Positions 45,627-55,784 of a DNA stretch of 64,000 bases are shown in pieces. The notes beneath the pieces were generated by a model. That model did no database searches. It saw only the letters and a program-made list of their open reading frames with translations, and was not told where the DNA came from. The first letter of the stretch is position 1; each line of letters begins with the position of its first letter. Both the position numbers and the translations under genes were made by a program. The stretch covers positions 124,001 to 188,000 of the forward strand of contig JAIXMG010000010.1 of assembly GCA_025201345.1 (NCBI GenBank). The letters run 5' to 3'. The DNA is from Thamnidium elegans. Lineage: Eukaryota; Mucoromycota; Mucoromycetes; Mucorales; Mucoraceae.

Positions 45627-46380
45627 TTATTGTTGAATTCTCCATTTACTAAATCGAGTTCCACTCAAAACACCGCCCAACACAAGAATCACAGCCATCC
45701 AATGAAACCACATAAGATGTGGACTATACAGATACATTTCCATGTAATGGGCTCGTACTCCCAACTGTGCTGTAGTCCAAGCCAATACTAATAAAATGTA
45801 CCCAAATACACGGTGAAATCTCCATAAACTCTTCGCTTTTTGAACAGAGCCAAATAAACGAGGTACAAACGCAATTGTAATGCCAAACACAAGTTGAATT
45901 AAATGATAAATAAATACAAATAATCCCAATTGTCCGTGTAAACTAATTTATACGCGTTTAGTGTCTTTTTTTTTTTTTTTTCTTCCTTCGAATATATGTT
46001 TGTATACTTTACGATTCAAAATGTGGTTTTCCTTGAAGAATCTTATTACAAAATATAATAGTAAACCCAGTAATGGCAGAAATATAACTGGTGGTTTGAA
46101 CTATGGCATGATACTTTAACCCTTTTTTTTTTTCTTCGGGAGTACTAGTAGGTTGTAATAATGAAACACCTTCTGTAGCAGTAATAAGGAAAAGTGTCAT
46201 AAACAATGGATGGAAAACAAATATATTGAATGGTACTCGAACAAGTACAGACCCAACAAGTACCACAAATAAAGAAAGCCCCGCAGCAATACTTAACTTT
46301 GATACTCTATCTTTCTTGTGAAATTCTGTATTTGTACTTGTATTTTCAAGCAATGGTACTTCTTCATCATTTGTGGCCAT
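45627..46380 (-). CDS. Cytochrome b561-domain membrane protein (CYB561D2-like)
   Basis: Two exons, 46013-46380 and 45627-45942; 227 aa. Six hydrophobic helices. The four conserved haem-ligand histidines are visible: FVFHPLFM, LKYHAIVQ, LHGQLGL and WRFHRVFGY. Layout and length match the short single-domain b561 proteins (CYB561D2 type), which carry electrons across a membrane from ascorbate or a similar donor. A cytosolic acidic start (MATNDEEVPLLEN) contains a dileucine-type sorting motif (EEVPLLE), so the protein may act in vacuole or endosome membranes; this is inference. Confidence 0.9.
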
Positions 46381-46935
46381 TTTTGCTATTTTTTTTTTTT
46401 TTTTAAAAAAAAAAAGTTGATCAAAATTATTTAATGTAAAGAGAGATAAGGAAGGCCTATTTTTTTTTTTCTATGAAAATTTTATATCATGTATTAGTCA
46501 GATGGGAAAATGGAGTTTTAAACAAGGCGTACAACCAAAGTTGGCATTTATCTTAAAAATTGCATATTCATTTTATCTTTTAAAAGCAATTAATCATTAA
46601 TGCATCACACCTTATCAACAAATAATTCCGACTTGAGCTATAGTATATTACACCTTTTACGTGTAACAAACCCTTTTTTATTTTATTTTTAAAAAAAACA
46701 GAATGCTTCGAAGGTATAAGCTATATTTACCACCTTTAAAATCTTATACACCGCTTGGTTTCAACATCGGAATTGCATTGTAATCATGTACACACATTTA
46801 ACTGTACTTGAAAACCTAGGTAACAAAAGTTATAGATCTTGTATATCCCCTGACCTGTGGAAAACCATCAACTTGGAAATCACTACTAAAAAAAAAAAAA
46901 AAGCTCACTGCGATTTTGGAGTTTAAAAATCGCTC
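46381..46935. other. Intergenic, A/T tracts
   Basis: Begins with a T-run/A-run palindrome just upstream of the b561 start. No gene seen. Confidence 0.6.
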
Positions 46936-47128
46936 ACATAAGAAAACACTGCTAATTTCAGCAGTTATAATAAATAATGGTCTTTAATTTATTAAAAAAC
47001 AGAAAACGCGTTTTGGACCCAAGTTGCATAATACAAAATAGTTGTTTCGAATATACCTTTGATAAAAAATAAATAAAAACGTACTTTTTTGTTTTTTTTC
47101 GATTTTCATTTTTGGGGGTCAACCCCTT
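46936..47128 (+). repeat. Left inverted arm of the foldback element
   Basis: Nearly perfect reverse complement of 47714-47905. Contains GAAAACGCGTTTTGGACCC and a T-rich inner part ending GGGGGTCAACCCC. Confidence 0.85.
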
Positions 47129-47713
47129 TTGTTTTTTGGCCAAAAATCATACTTTTTTTTACGATTACTATGGATCCAATTTGCCTTTCTTTGTAGTAAA
47201 AACAAGAATAGTAAAGTACTTGTTAAGACGCATCTAATTCATTTTAAATAAAAAATTTAACCCAAAAATTGAAAGAGTAATCATTGTTCAAAAATAACTT
47301 TTTTTTTTGGAAAAAATGACACGCGTTTTTTGTGTAACTATTTCTCTCGATTTTTTCATTTACGTGATTGCGTAAAATATAATTTTTTATTACTATTTTT
47401 AATTATAGCAATGATTATAGATCTTTAAAACCCTTTATTCTTTATTTATAAATGAAGCTGCTATAACCAAAAATGAGCGAGAAAACGCGCTTTAAAGAAA
47501 GCACTGTTTTAAGTTCCGCTTCACTCGAATTTTAGTAATAAAAAAAAAGTCTTTAAACGTTGATTACTCGCTCAGTATTTTTAGTAAAAATATACTTTTA
47601 GATGGATTAGATGCGCCTAAAAGAGTACTTTATCAGAATTGTTTTTTCCACAAAAAAAGCAAAGTGAATCGGGAGTAATTGCAAAAAATCAGAGAAAAAA
47701 ATCGAAAAACAAA

Positions 47714-47905
47714 AGGGGGTGGCCCCCAAAAATGAAAATCGAAAAAAAACAAAAAAGTACGTTTTTATTTATTTTTTATCAAAGGTATATTCGAAACAAC
47801 TATTTTGTATTATGCAACTTGGGTCCAAAACGCGTTTTCTGTTTTTTAATAAATTAAAGACCATTATTTATTATAACTGCTGAAATTAACAGTGTTTTCT
47901 TATGT
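47714..47905 (-). repeat. Right inverted arm of the foldback element
   Basis: Reverse complement of the left arm with a few substitutions, such as AACAGTG opposite the left CACTGCT and GGGGGTGGCCCCC opposite GGGGGTCAACCCC. Confidence 0.85.
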
Positions 47906-49126
47906 CATATTCATTTTTCTGACGAGAAAGATGCCACGACCTTTTTCTACTTGTTTAGTAAAATGAAAAGCCCACTATGTTGTCTATTAGACGATATTAC
48001 TATTGGAAGCACTTTTGGCTCTGACGGAACCAGTATAATTATAAATTTTCGCCAGCTCCTGTATATAAATGGTCAGTATACAAAGTTTCACCAGAAATAA
48101 TGTCATATATGCTAGAAGCTCGGTTCAAGATGTATATGTCGATAGTTGCATATATAAACAAGTATCAACAACAAGTAAGTGGTGAAATTATGGAAATTAA
48201 AAATCAAATTTCTCAAAAGCGAAAAAACTTGTCAAGAGATACAAAAGTCTCCAGTTGGCAAAGGGTTGATTGAATTGAATTGTAGTGGCAGTGGCAGTGG
48301 CAGTGACAGTTAGACCATGTGTCTATCCACATATATACTACAATTGTTAATTTTGGAAACAACGGAATGAAGGTTCAACCTTTGTCTTTTTACTGCAGCG
48401 TAGCGAAGGTTCAAAAATATTTGGTCAACCCTGAAGACAATGCCGGTGGCAGCCCTCCCGGAGGTTCCCTAAAGGGCTGGTCGCCGCGAGTGTAGTGAAC
48501 CTCAAACGACTAGTTTTTCATACTTTTGTTTATTCTTTTTTTTTTTTTTTTTTTTTTTTTTGCTAAATAAAATAAACATATCTTATAATAGCTAGCATTT
48601 TATTATTGGTAGAAAAACATCAGTTCAACGAAAAATAACTTGTATTCGACACTAGCTGTGTACTATGCAATATCTCTTGCTTTGCTGGTTTAAGAGTACA
48701 TGTGATGACTGGGAAAAACGATACTCTATCGTTCATAAGGGAGAGTACAAACGTTATGCATACTTTGTTTATGATAATTAATCAAGTTTTTAGAGTTCAT
48801 TGTCTAGAATTGAAAGTATTCTTGATACGAAGCCTTAAGATTGAAGTAAATGGCCAAGTACCAGTTTACGAACAATAGTTTAAGGGAGAGTATATGTGAC
48901 AAGTTGTTTTATTAAATTTTACACATAATCGACAAACTTACTTTTACTTAAACTCACTACTTTCCTGTGGCTTTCACACACACGACAGATGTCACACATT
49001 GACTGCTAACTAGAAAATTTTTTTTAGTGAAATTTTTTTCGCAAATTAATACCCTAGTAGTATTTAAAGGATGTTTATTCCTTTTAATTTTGTAGTTCTC
49101 TCTTCTGCTTTTTTATAATAATTCTA
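47906..49126. other. Intergenic region with a GC-rich islet
   Basis: No gene supported. A triple GGCAGT tandem lies at about 48284-48305. From 48440 to 48510 the base composition is strongly GC-rich compared with everything around it (for example CCTCCCGGAGGTTCCC, a perfect palindrome core). A T run of more than 20 follows at 48538-48561. The last part is the leader of uL30. Confidence 0.55.
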
Positions 49127-50651
49127 ATGGTTGCTTAGTAAGTTATTTTATATTGATCACACGATATAAGATTATCAGGAGCGCATACTATTTTACATAT
49201 GCACTGTATGTCTTTTTAAACTTTCTAATCCAAAGATAAAAGAGACTACGGTGTCTATGCTTACCTATACTTCAACTCTGTTTTACTGGATACTGACACT
49301 ATCCTGGAGTAACTTTGAAGGATTTGAAGTTTTAAGAAGTTAATTCAACAAGATTTATTTTGTTTGGGTTTCTTTTTTACTTTTAAAAATATACTGTACT
49401 TGTTATTATTCAGGAATTTTCATCTTTATTAGATATTTGAAAATTCTTTCTGATGAACATGCTACTTTTTTACGTCTTTTATACTCTTTTTCAGTTTCGA
49501 CATTGAGTATATATATGACAACCACTTTTTTTTTTTCATTAAAAAGAAAGGATTTGTAAATTTTGTGTAAAATCTTTTTGATTTCATAATTTTATTAAAA
49601 CTATTAATGTCATTACGCTTTTTGAAAGAATTTTTTCTGTTGGTTTAGCGCGCCTGAATCCAATTTAACAAATTTTCCCTTTTATTAGTAACGTTCCTAC
49701 TGTCAATGACATTCTTGTCCCCGAGACTCTCTTGAAGAAGAGAAAGACTTGTGCTGATGCTGCTGCTAAGGCTACTGCTCAAAAGGTCGAGCTCCGTAAG
49801 GCAAGTATTTATTTCAATGTATTTTTTTCTTTTTAAAAAAATATATACAAGAAAGATGTATGATGAATTGGGATTATCCCCATCTTTTGGCTAGATTGCA
49901 CTCGATGCTGCCTAACTGTTAACCATCTTTCGGGTCTGACTCATTTTTCTTGTATTATTTTTTTTATATAAAAAAAATCATTCTTTTTTGAAAATTTTTT
50001 CTAACGTTTTTTTTCTTTAAACAGGCTAAGCTCTCTAAGCGTCGTGAACTCTTCAAGCGTGCTGCCAAGTACGATGCCGAGTACAAGTCTGCTGCCCTTA
50101 ACGAAATCCGTCTTCGTCGTCAAGCCAAGGCTGAAGGTAACTACTACGTTCCTGCCCAAGAAAAGCTTGTCTTCGTTGTTCGTATTCGTGGTATCAACAA
50201 CATTGCCCCTAAGCCCCGTAAGGTTCTTCAATTGCTTCGTCTCTTGCAAATCAACAATGGTGTCTTCCTCCGTCTTAACAAGGCTACCTCTGAGATGCTC
50301 CAATTGATTCAACCTTATGTCACCTACGGTTACCCCAACATGAAGACCATTCGTGGTTTGATCTACAAGCGTGGTTATGCCAAGGTTAACAAGCAACGTA
50401 TTCCTATCTCTGATAACGCTGTTATTGAAAAGTCTCTCGGTAAGTTCAACATCATCTGTGTTGAAGATCTTATTCATGAGATTGCTACTGTTGGTCCTCA
50501 CTTCAAGCAAGCTTCCAACTTCCTCTGGCCTTTCAAGCTTTCCAACCCCAACAACATGTGGCACTCTCGTAAGTTCCTTCATTTCATTGAAGGTGGTGAT
50601 ACTGGTAACCGTGAGAACTTTATCAACAACTTGGTTCAATCCATGAACTAA
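49127..50651 (+). CDS. rpl7: 60S ribosomal protein uL30 (L7)
   Basis: Exons 49127-49137 (11 nt, proposed), 49689-49800 and 50025-50651; 249 aa. Conserved sequence: [18 protein letters not shown], then [20 protein letters not shown], and the end [17 protein letters not shown]. It is a structural protein of the large ribosomal subunit. Strong codon bias, as in eL32. The start exon ATG-GTT-GCT-TA followed by GTAAGT was chosen because it completes the first codon of exon 2 in phase; the intron (551 nt) is long for this genome but that is common for first introns of ribosomal protein genes. Intron 2 begins with GCAAGT, a GC-AG intron, and carries a C/D-box snoRNA. Confidence 0.92.
49845..49955 (+). 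ncRNA. C/D-box snoRNA in uL30 intron 2
   Basis: Box C ATGATGA is at 49860-49866 and box D CTGA at 49936-49939. The flanks form a 14-bp terminal stem: ATACAAGAAAGATG (49845-49858) pairs with CATTTTTCTTGTAT (49942-49955), 13 Watson-Crick pairs and one G-U. The segment before box D, CCATCTTTCGGGT (49923-49935), is complementary to the conserved large-subunit rRNA stretch ACCCGAAAGATGG. That is the target region of the U32/U51 and yeast snR39/snR59 methylation guides, and in S. cerevisiae those snoRNAs also lie in introns of the uL30 genes RPL7A/RPL7B. A second guide-like segment (49880-49890) precedes a weak D'-like CTAG. Role: guides 2'-O-methylation of 25S rRNA. Confidence 0.9.
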
Positions 50652-51288
50652 ATTGTTTGATATATTCCCAAAAAAATACATTTAATTATGTTTTGTTTAT
50701 ATTATCCCCCTTACTATAGTAAATAAATTTTAATAAAATGATTACTATATAATTTTGTATATATGTTATAAAAAGAAAAATATTTATTTTACTGATTTTG
50801 TCTGTATATTTTTAATTATAAACTCGTTTTGGTATTGGTAAAAACTGAGAGGGTAAATCAACTAACAATTTAAGTTTATGGGAGTTGATTAATTTCTGTT
50901 TCTCTTCGATTTACTTTAACATAAAAAGATGTTTTATTAAGTGATCTTTCTTTGGCATCTGTCACTGATTTACAAATTGTAAATGAAACAGGGGAACATG
51001 GCCTCCTACTTTATTATGTGTAAAATGTAATATGATTGATTCGTTCTTTTCGTTATAACTTGTTATACAGTTTTTTTTTTTTACAATTACCAAATAAAAA
51101 AGAAAAGGAGTGGGGGGAACGTAGTATTATTTATATTTAGGAGAGAAAAGAAAAGAAAAGAAGGGCTATACATACAAAATGTTTGTATAAGGTGATACAG
51201 ATAGAATATTGTAATATATAATAAAGGAATGGAATGCAAATATGTTTTTAATTTTTTTTTTTTTTTTTTTTTTTTGGTGGTATATATA
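50652..51288. other. Convergent intergenic region
   Basis: Terminator region of uL30 and of the Opi1-type gene, AT-rich, with a T run of more than 20 at 51253-51275. Nothing else recognised. Confidence 0.6.
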
Positions 51289-52949
51289 TTAGTTCAAGTC
51301 CATTTTTTCAATTTTCTTTGTACTGGTGGTTGTTCTACTTCCAGCGACACCGACAACACGAAGACGATTAAGCCATAATTCAGCACGCTCAACAGTATCA
51401 GAAAATACATGAGAAACGGATTGAATCATTTCAACGGATTCGGTACCAAAGTTTAATAAACGAATGGAAGTTTCATGAATTTGAGAGTCTACAGGTGTCA
51501 AAGAAGGAGAAGCAGTAGGAGAAGCAGTAGTGGATGAATTCAAGATTGCCCAACGTGTAGGTAAAGCTAAAATAAAGCCTCGAACAGATGCCTTTGCTTG
51601 TTCTGGTAAACCTGATCCAGCATATTTTGATATCACTTCAACCACTTTACGAAGTGTATCTACTATTTCTTTCTTAATTTGTGCTAATGTAGAAGCGTCA
51701 TCAGGTGTTGTCATTGTTGTTCTTTCTTCTGATTCGTGATTAGTCGATGCTAAAGACACTAAAAATTGACGAAGCAAATTCATCTGCTGATCAATATGTT
51801 GAGAAGCATACTAAAAAAAAAAAAAAAAAACTTAGTCTTTTTACAATAAATAAAATAATATATTATTTTACCTGTAACCAACTAAGACAATATCTTAGAC
51901 ATTTCATACTTTCTTCACTAATGACAGCAGCTGTTGTACCCGCTGCAGAAGAAGCATGCATTACAATTTGATGCCATTTACTACGAGCAATAGTTTGTTG
52001 ACGATGACGAGTCGGTGTAGGTTTTGTGATAGCATAAGGTCTGTGAGGTGAAGTTGATCGAGAACAATTTCTTGATTTATTTTTCAAGTCTAATTTTTAA
52101 AAAAGCAAGTTTTAGAACGTATAAAAAAAATTACTAAATATATACACGTTACATACATGAAGTTTCATCACGAGAATCCCTTCTTTTACGAAGTATATTA
52201 CTTTCATGATCATCTAGTAAAACACGAGAAAGTCGAAATGTTGTTGACGCAGCATCATCATCATCTTCTTCTTTTATTGGTACAACATAATCAGGATATC
52301 TTTCTTCCAGCTATATATATATATATATAATGGTAAATAAACATACAAAAAATATAGTTTCTAAATTGTATTACCTTGTCAAGTTGTTTACAGCCCCAAT
52401 CATTTACACCGGATAAAGCTTGCTTTCCGAATTTACCATAAATGGGAGCAGCGATCGATTCGACCATTTCAGCGCCATATTTAACGACAGAATTTGAATT
52501 TTTTGAACTTTCATATGCTTTCAAAGCAGAATTGACTAATGGTATATTTGATACTCTATGTATAAAATGAGCTGTTCTGTGTGGTAATTGATCTTCATCC
52601 ATTGTTGATTCACTTGAAAAAGATAATCTTTCATGAAAAGTACAAGAAGTAGGTGTAGGTAATGGTGAACTAGGTGTAGTAGAAGGTGTAGAAATAGGTG
52701 GTAACGTTATCATTGCAGGTGGTTTATTTACTATATATTTTATAATGATTAAAAAGAAAGTAATATTATGAATCATTAGATTATACCTTTTACAGTTGAT
52801 AATCTAGCCATATCACCCAACACTTCAGCAGCTATTTTAACATCAGGGTCTTGTATATCATTTGTTGTAATGATAGTGTCATCTTGCGATGAATTCATTA
52901 GCTGTGTAATAGACATGGGCGAGTTTTGATATTGAGTCATTTTATTCAT
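51289..52949 (-). CDS. opi1: Opi1-type repressor of phospholipid biosynthesis genes
   Basis: Five exons: 52787-52949, 52375-52730, 52157-52310, 51872-52089 and 51289-51810; 470 aa. Diagnostic blocks: DVKIAAEVLGDMARLS, then IPLVNSALKAYESSKNSNSV with VVKYGAEMVESIAAPIYGKF and the WGCKQLDKLEERYP linker. Further on come RSKWHQIVMHASSAAGTTAA, SEESMKCLRYCLSWLQYA and a helical end. Opi1 in yeast sits on the ER membrane by binding phosphatidic acid and moves to the nucleus to repress INO1 and related genes when phosphatidic acid falls. The start at 52949 (MNKMTQYQN) was taken over the ATG three codons later. Divergent from the ZMAT5-like gene. Confidence 0.92.
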
Positions 52950-53290
52950 AAAAAAAAGAAAAAAAAAGAAAAAAGAAGAGAGGAATATTAATAATTTTTG
53001 GGGGATTATATATAAAAAACATGTGAAACCATAAAAAAAACTTACTTCTTCACGTGTCACTAACCCACTAGTGTATATGAAATGAATGGAATTAAAAAAG
53101 AGACATACTTGTATATATATATATATTGTACACATATACACATATAATTTATTACTTTATACTTTACTATATACTGTGATATAATGGTATTTATAAACAA
53201 CTACTACTTTTAATACTTTTTTTTTTCTTTTTTTTTCCGTATTTATTCAAGAACCCCAAACATTTTTTTCATTCTTTTTCATATTGCATA
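52950..53290. promoter_or_regulatory. Bidirectional promoter between opi1 and the ZMAT5-like gene
   Basis: 340 bp separating two divergent starts. Contains T-rich tracts and a TATATA patch at 53113-53126. No inositol-response element (CATGTGAAAT type) could be firmly assigned, although CATGTGAAAC occurs at 53020-53029, one base from that consensus. Confidence 0.4.
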
Positions 53291-53935
53291 ATGCCTAGAA
53301 ATTGTAAGATATATAGAACCTATTTACTATATAGAGATTAAACTATTATTAGATTATTGCGATTTCTGTCAATGTACTTTTCCTGATAACACGACCAATA
53401 GAAGAAACCATAACAAAGGTACTTCTCATGTTAACAATCGTAAACTTCATTACGATTGGTATAAAGGTACATTTAAATTTTTTTCTTTTCTTCAAATGTC
53501 ACAAAATTAATATCCTTTTTTTTTTTTTTTAAAAAAACTAGATCCTTCTGAATTTTTACAAGAGCAATTAAGTAAACCACCCTGTAGAAACTTTATATCT
53601 TTAAGAAATTGTGAATTTGGTTTACTTTGTAAATTTTGTCATATTACTCTTGATCCCAGCACTGGTAAATAAACCCCACAAAAAAAAAAAAAAAAAAAAA
53701 ATCTTTTTTTTTTGATGTTTATTTTAATTTAGGTCAACCGATTTACCCACCTGAGCTTATTCAATGGTTTCAACTTCAACAACAAGAATTAAATAATTTG
53801 AGCATTAAAAAGGTACAAAATAAGACAAGGTATAGGTTACCTGCTGGTTGGAAAGTAAAAGATTTACCTCTTTCATTAAAGCCTCCACCATCAAAGCATG
53901 GTTATGACTGGAATGATCTTGGCACATGGAACTAG
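53291..53935 (+). CDS. ZMAT5 / U11-U12 snRNP 20 kDa-like zinc-finger protein
   Basis: Four exons: 53291-53303 (13 nt), 53353-53466, 53542-53664 and 53733-53935; 150 aa. The N-terminus is a U1-type C2H2 finger (YYCDFCQCTFPDNTTNRRNH). Next comes a CCCH finger (CRNFISLRNCEFGLLCKFCH, spacing 8-5-3). The C-terminus has YRLPAGWKVKDLPLSLKPPP, which matches the conserved tail of human ZMAT5 (YPVGWxxxxLPPSLxxPPP). Human ZMAT5 is a component of the U11/U12 di-snRNP of the minor spliceosome. Its presence suggests that this fungus retains U12-type splicing, as reported for Mucoromycota such as Rhizopus. The assignment rests on domain order and tail motif. Confidence 0.88.
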
Positions 53936-55784
53936 TACTACATTCCCCTTTTCTTTTTAAAGTTAGTCTACCGTTACACTTTCTCTGTTGAGTTCAAATT
54001 TCGGGTTTGTTGCTTTCTATTAAATACCTTGTATTTAAATAAACAAAACTCTTTATCGGTATCGACTGAAAAAAAGTATTGTAAGAAAAGAAAAAGCTCA
54101 TTGATCTCATGAAACTAGCTTAACCCGGTATCTCGTGTGACCTGATAACTATCTTGTACATTTTATAATGACGCATTATATACATACGTCGAATACTAGA
54201 GTCATTCAATCACTAATTGGAATTCCTTCATAAAATATTTGGCAATTTGAAAAAAGTTAGGGTAACTCAATATACTTACCATTTAAGGGTTATATAGTTA
54301 TCGGATACCGGAGTAAGCTGAAATCAGATAAGGGTACAGTAAACTTTATGCAGTTGATATTATAAAAGACAGGGTCAAAATTAATTATAAGGAGAGTATA
54401 TCGTTATAAGTTTAAATTCAAGCCAAAAAAAAAAAAGAAAAAAGAAAAAAAAGTATGTTATCTTTGGAGTTTAGCCATCAAGTGCTTTACACTTTTTATA
54501 ATAACCTAACAGCTGTCAAAACTGGGAATGTATACTTTGTATAAATTATAAACTACAGCAAAAAGCTCATCAAACTTGAGACTTCCAATGCGATAAGATA
54601 ACATATTTTCCAAAGAAAAAAGCACCATTTTTTTTTTTATTGCAGCAGCACTGATACAAACAATTCCGAGTCAATTGTTTCTAAGCAACGGGAAATTTCT
54701 TGCAAAGAGATATTTCTCGAGTCTTTGATTTATAAGAATATAATATTATCACAACTTTGTGAAACGTTCACACCGAACACCCTGCATATAAATTGTTGAA
54801 ACGTTGATATCATATGTTCGAAGCGCGGTAAAAAAAACAAAACCGTTCCATAAACTGCAAAATGTATACATATTTTAACATGCAGTTTTCTATAGGTTAA
54901 AAAAATTAATTGCACTTTACAAATTGAAAAAAAAAAATTTAAAATATGCCTCTTTTTCTACTAGTTTTACAAAGTTAAATACTCAGACTTGTTTGTTTTG
55001 TTTTGTTCTGTTTGTAAACAATGCAATATTGTTTTTTTTTTAAAATATAGTTATTTTATATAGACATTTAAAAATATAATTTTTTATCTCTGTAAGTCGG
55101 CTACGAGTCAAAAATAGATAGACATATCTTATAGCAAATCCTAACTATAAACATCAACTTATATAGAGATGCCGAAAAGGGGTGAAAGCTGATCTAACCA
55201 ATATAGATAATTACTTATTTTTGAAAGCCATGTAACATATAGAATTAACTCGGCATTGCCATTTTTCTTTCTCTCTCTCTCCTGCCACTTAATATAGTTC
55301 AGCTTACAGGATTCATCTCATCTAACAAGTCTTGTTTAATGTCGACATCTATTTTATCTGAATTATAAAGATCAAGGATACTTTATTGGATTCCTAAAAT
55401 ACATTTTATGACAAATAATAACGAGAAAAAGCTGTTTCTTTCCAGATAGTTTATCAGGAAGTATCCAACATTCGCCAACTATGTAAAGACTTGCAATATT
55501 CTTTTCATTTTTTTTTCTTTTTAATTCTTATACAGACATATTTGTTGTAATTATATATCTAAATCACCCTCTCTCCTTTCTATATCATTGATCCCTTTCC
55601 TCTCATTCTTCGCTCAGTCACCCGCAAGCACTTCTAGTACTGCTTCGGGTAGGAAGTATGATTCATAGTGGCTTCTCGCACCGCTGCGACATGGAAAACC
55701 TTTATCACCCCTAAAGCGCAATACCCAGTAGCACAAAGGAACGAAAAAAAGATAGCATACAAGACAATTTTTTTTTATTTTTTT
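53936..55784. other. Long intergenic region, nothing recognised
   Basis: About 1.85 kb. No conserved exon, RNA gene or inverted repeat was seen on either strand; the sequence is AT-rich with short A/T tracts and a C/T-rich patch at 55560-55620. Confidence 0.6.

Larger units (their letters stand above)
46936..47905. mobile_element. Foldback element with long inverted arms
   Basis: About 970 bp that is largely palindromic. The outer ends are ACATAAGAAAACACTG at 46936 and its complement ending at 47905. The outer roughly 190 nt of each arm (46936-47128 and 47714-47905) are nearly identical; for example GACCCAAGTTGCATAATAC (left) is mirrored at 47811-47830. Further in the arms still align, with many changes, to about 47260 and 47580. 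The centre has no transposase. This is the structure of a non-autonomous foldback or MITE-type element mobilised in trans. No clear target duplication is visible at the edges. Confidence 0.8.

Noticed and set aside
46958..47857. Two similar ORFs in the foldback element as a protein gene
   Set aside because: They are the same arm sequence read from each side, Lys/Phe-rich and without homology.
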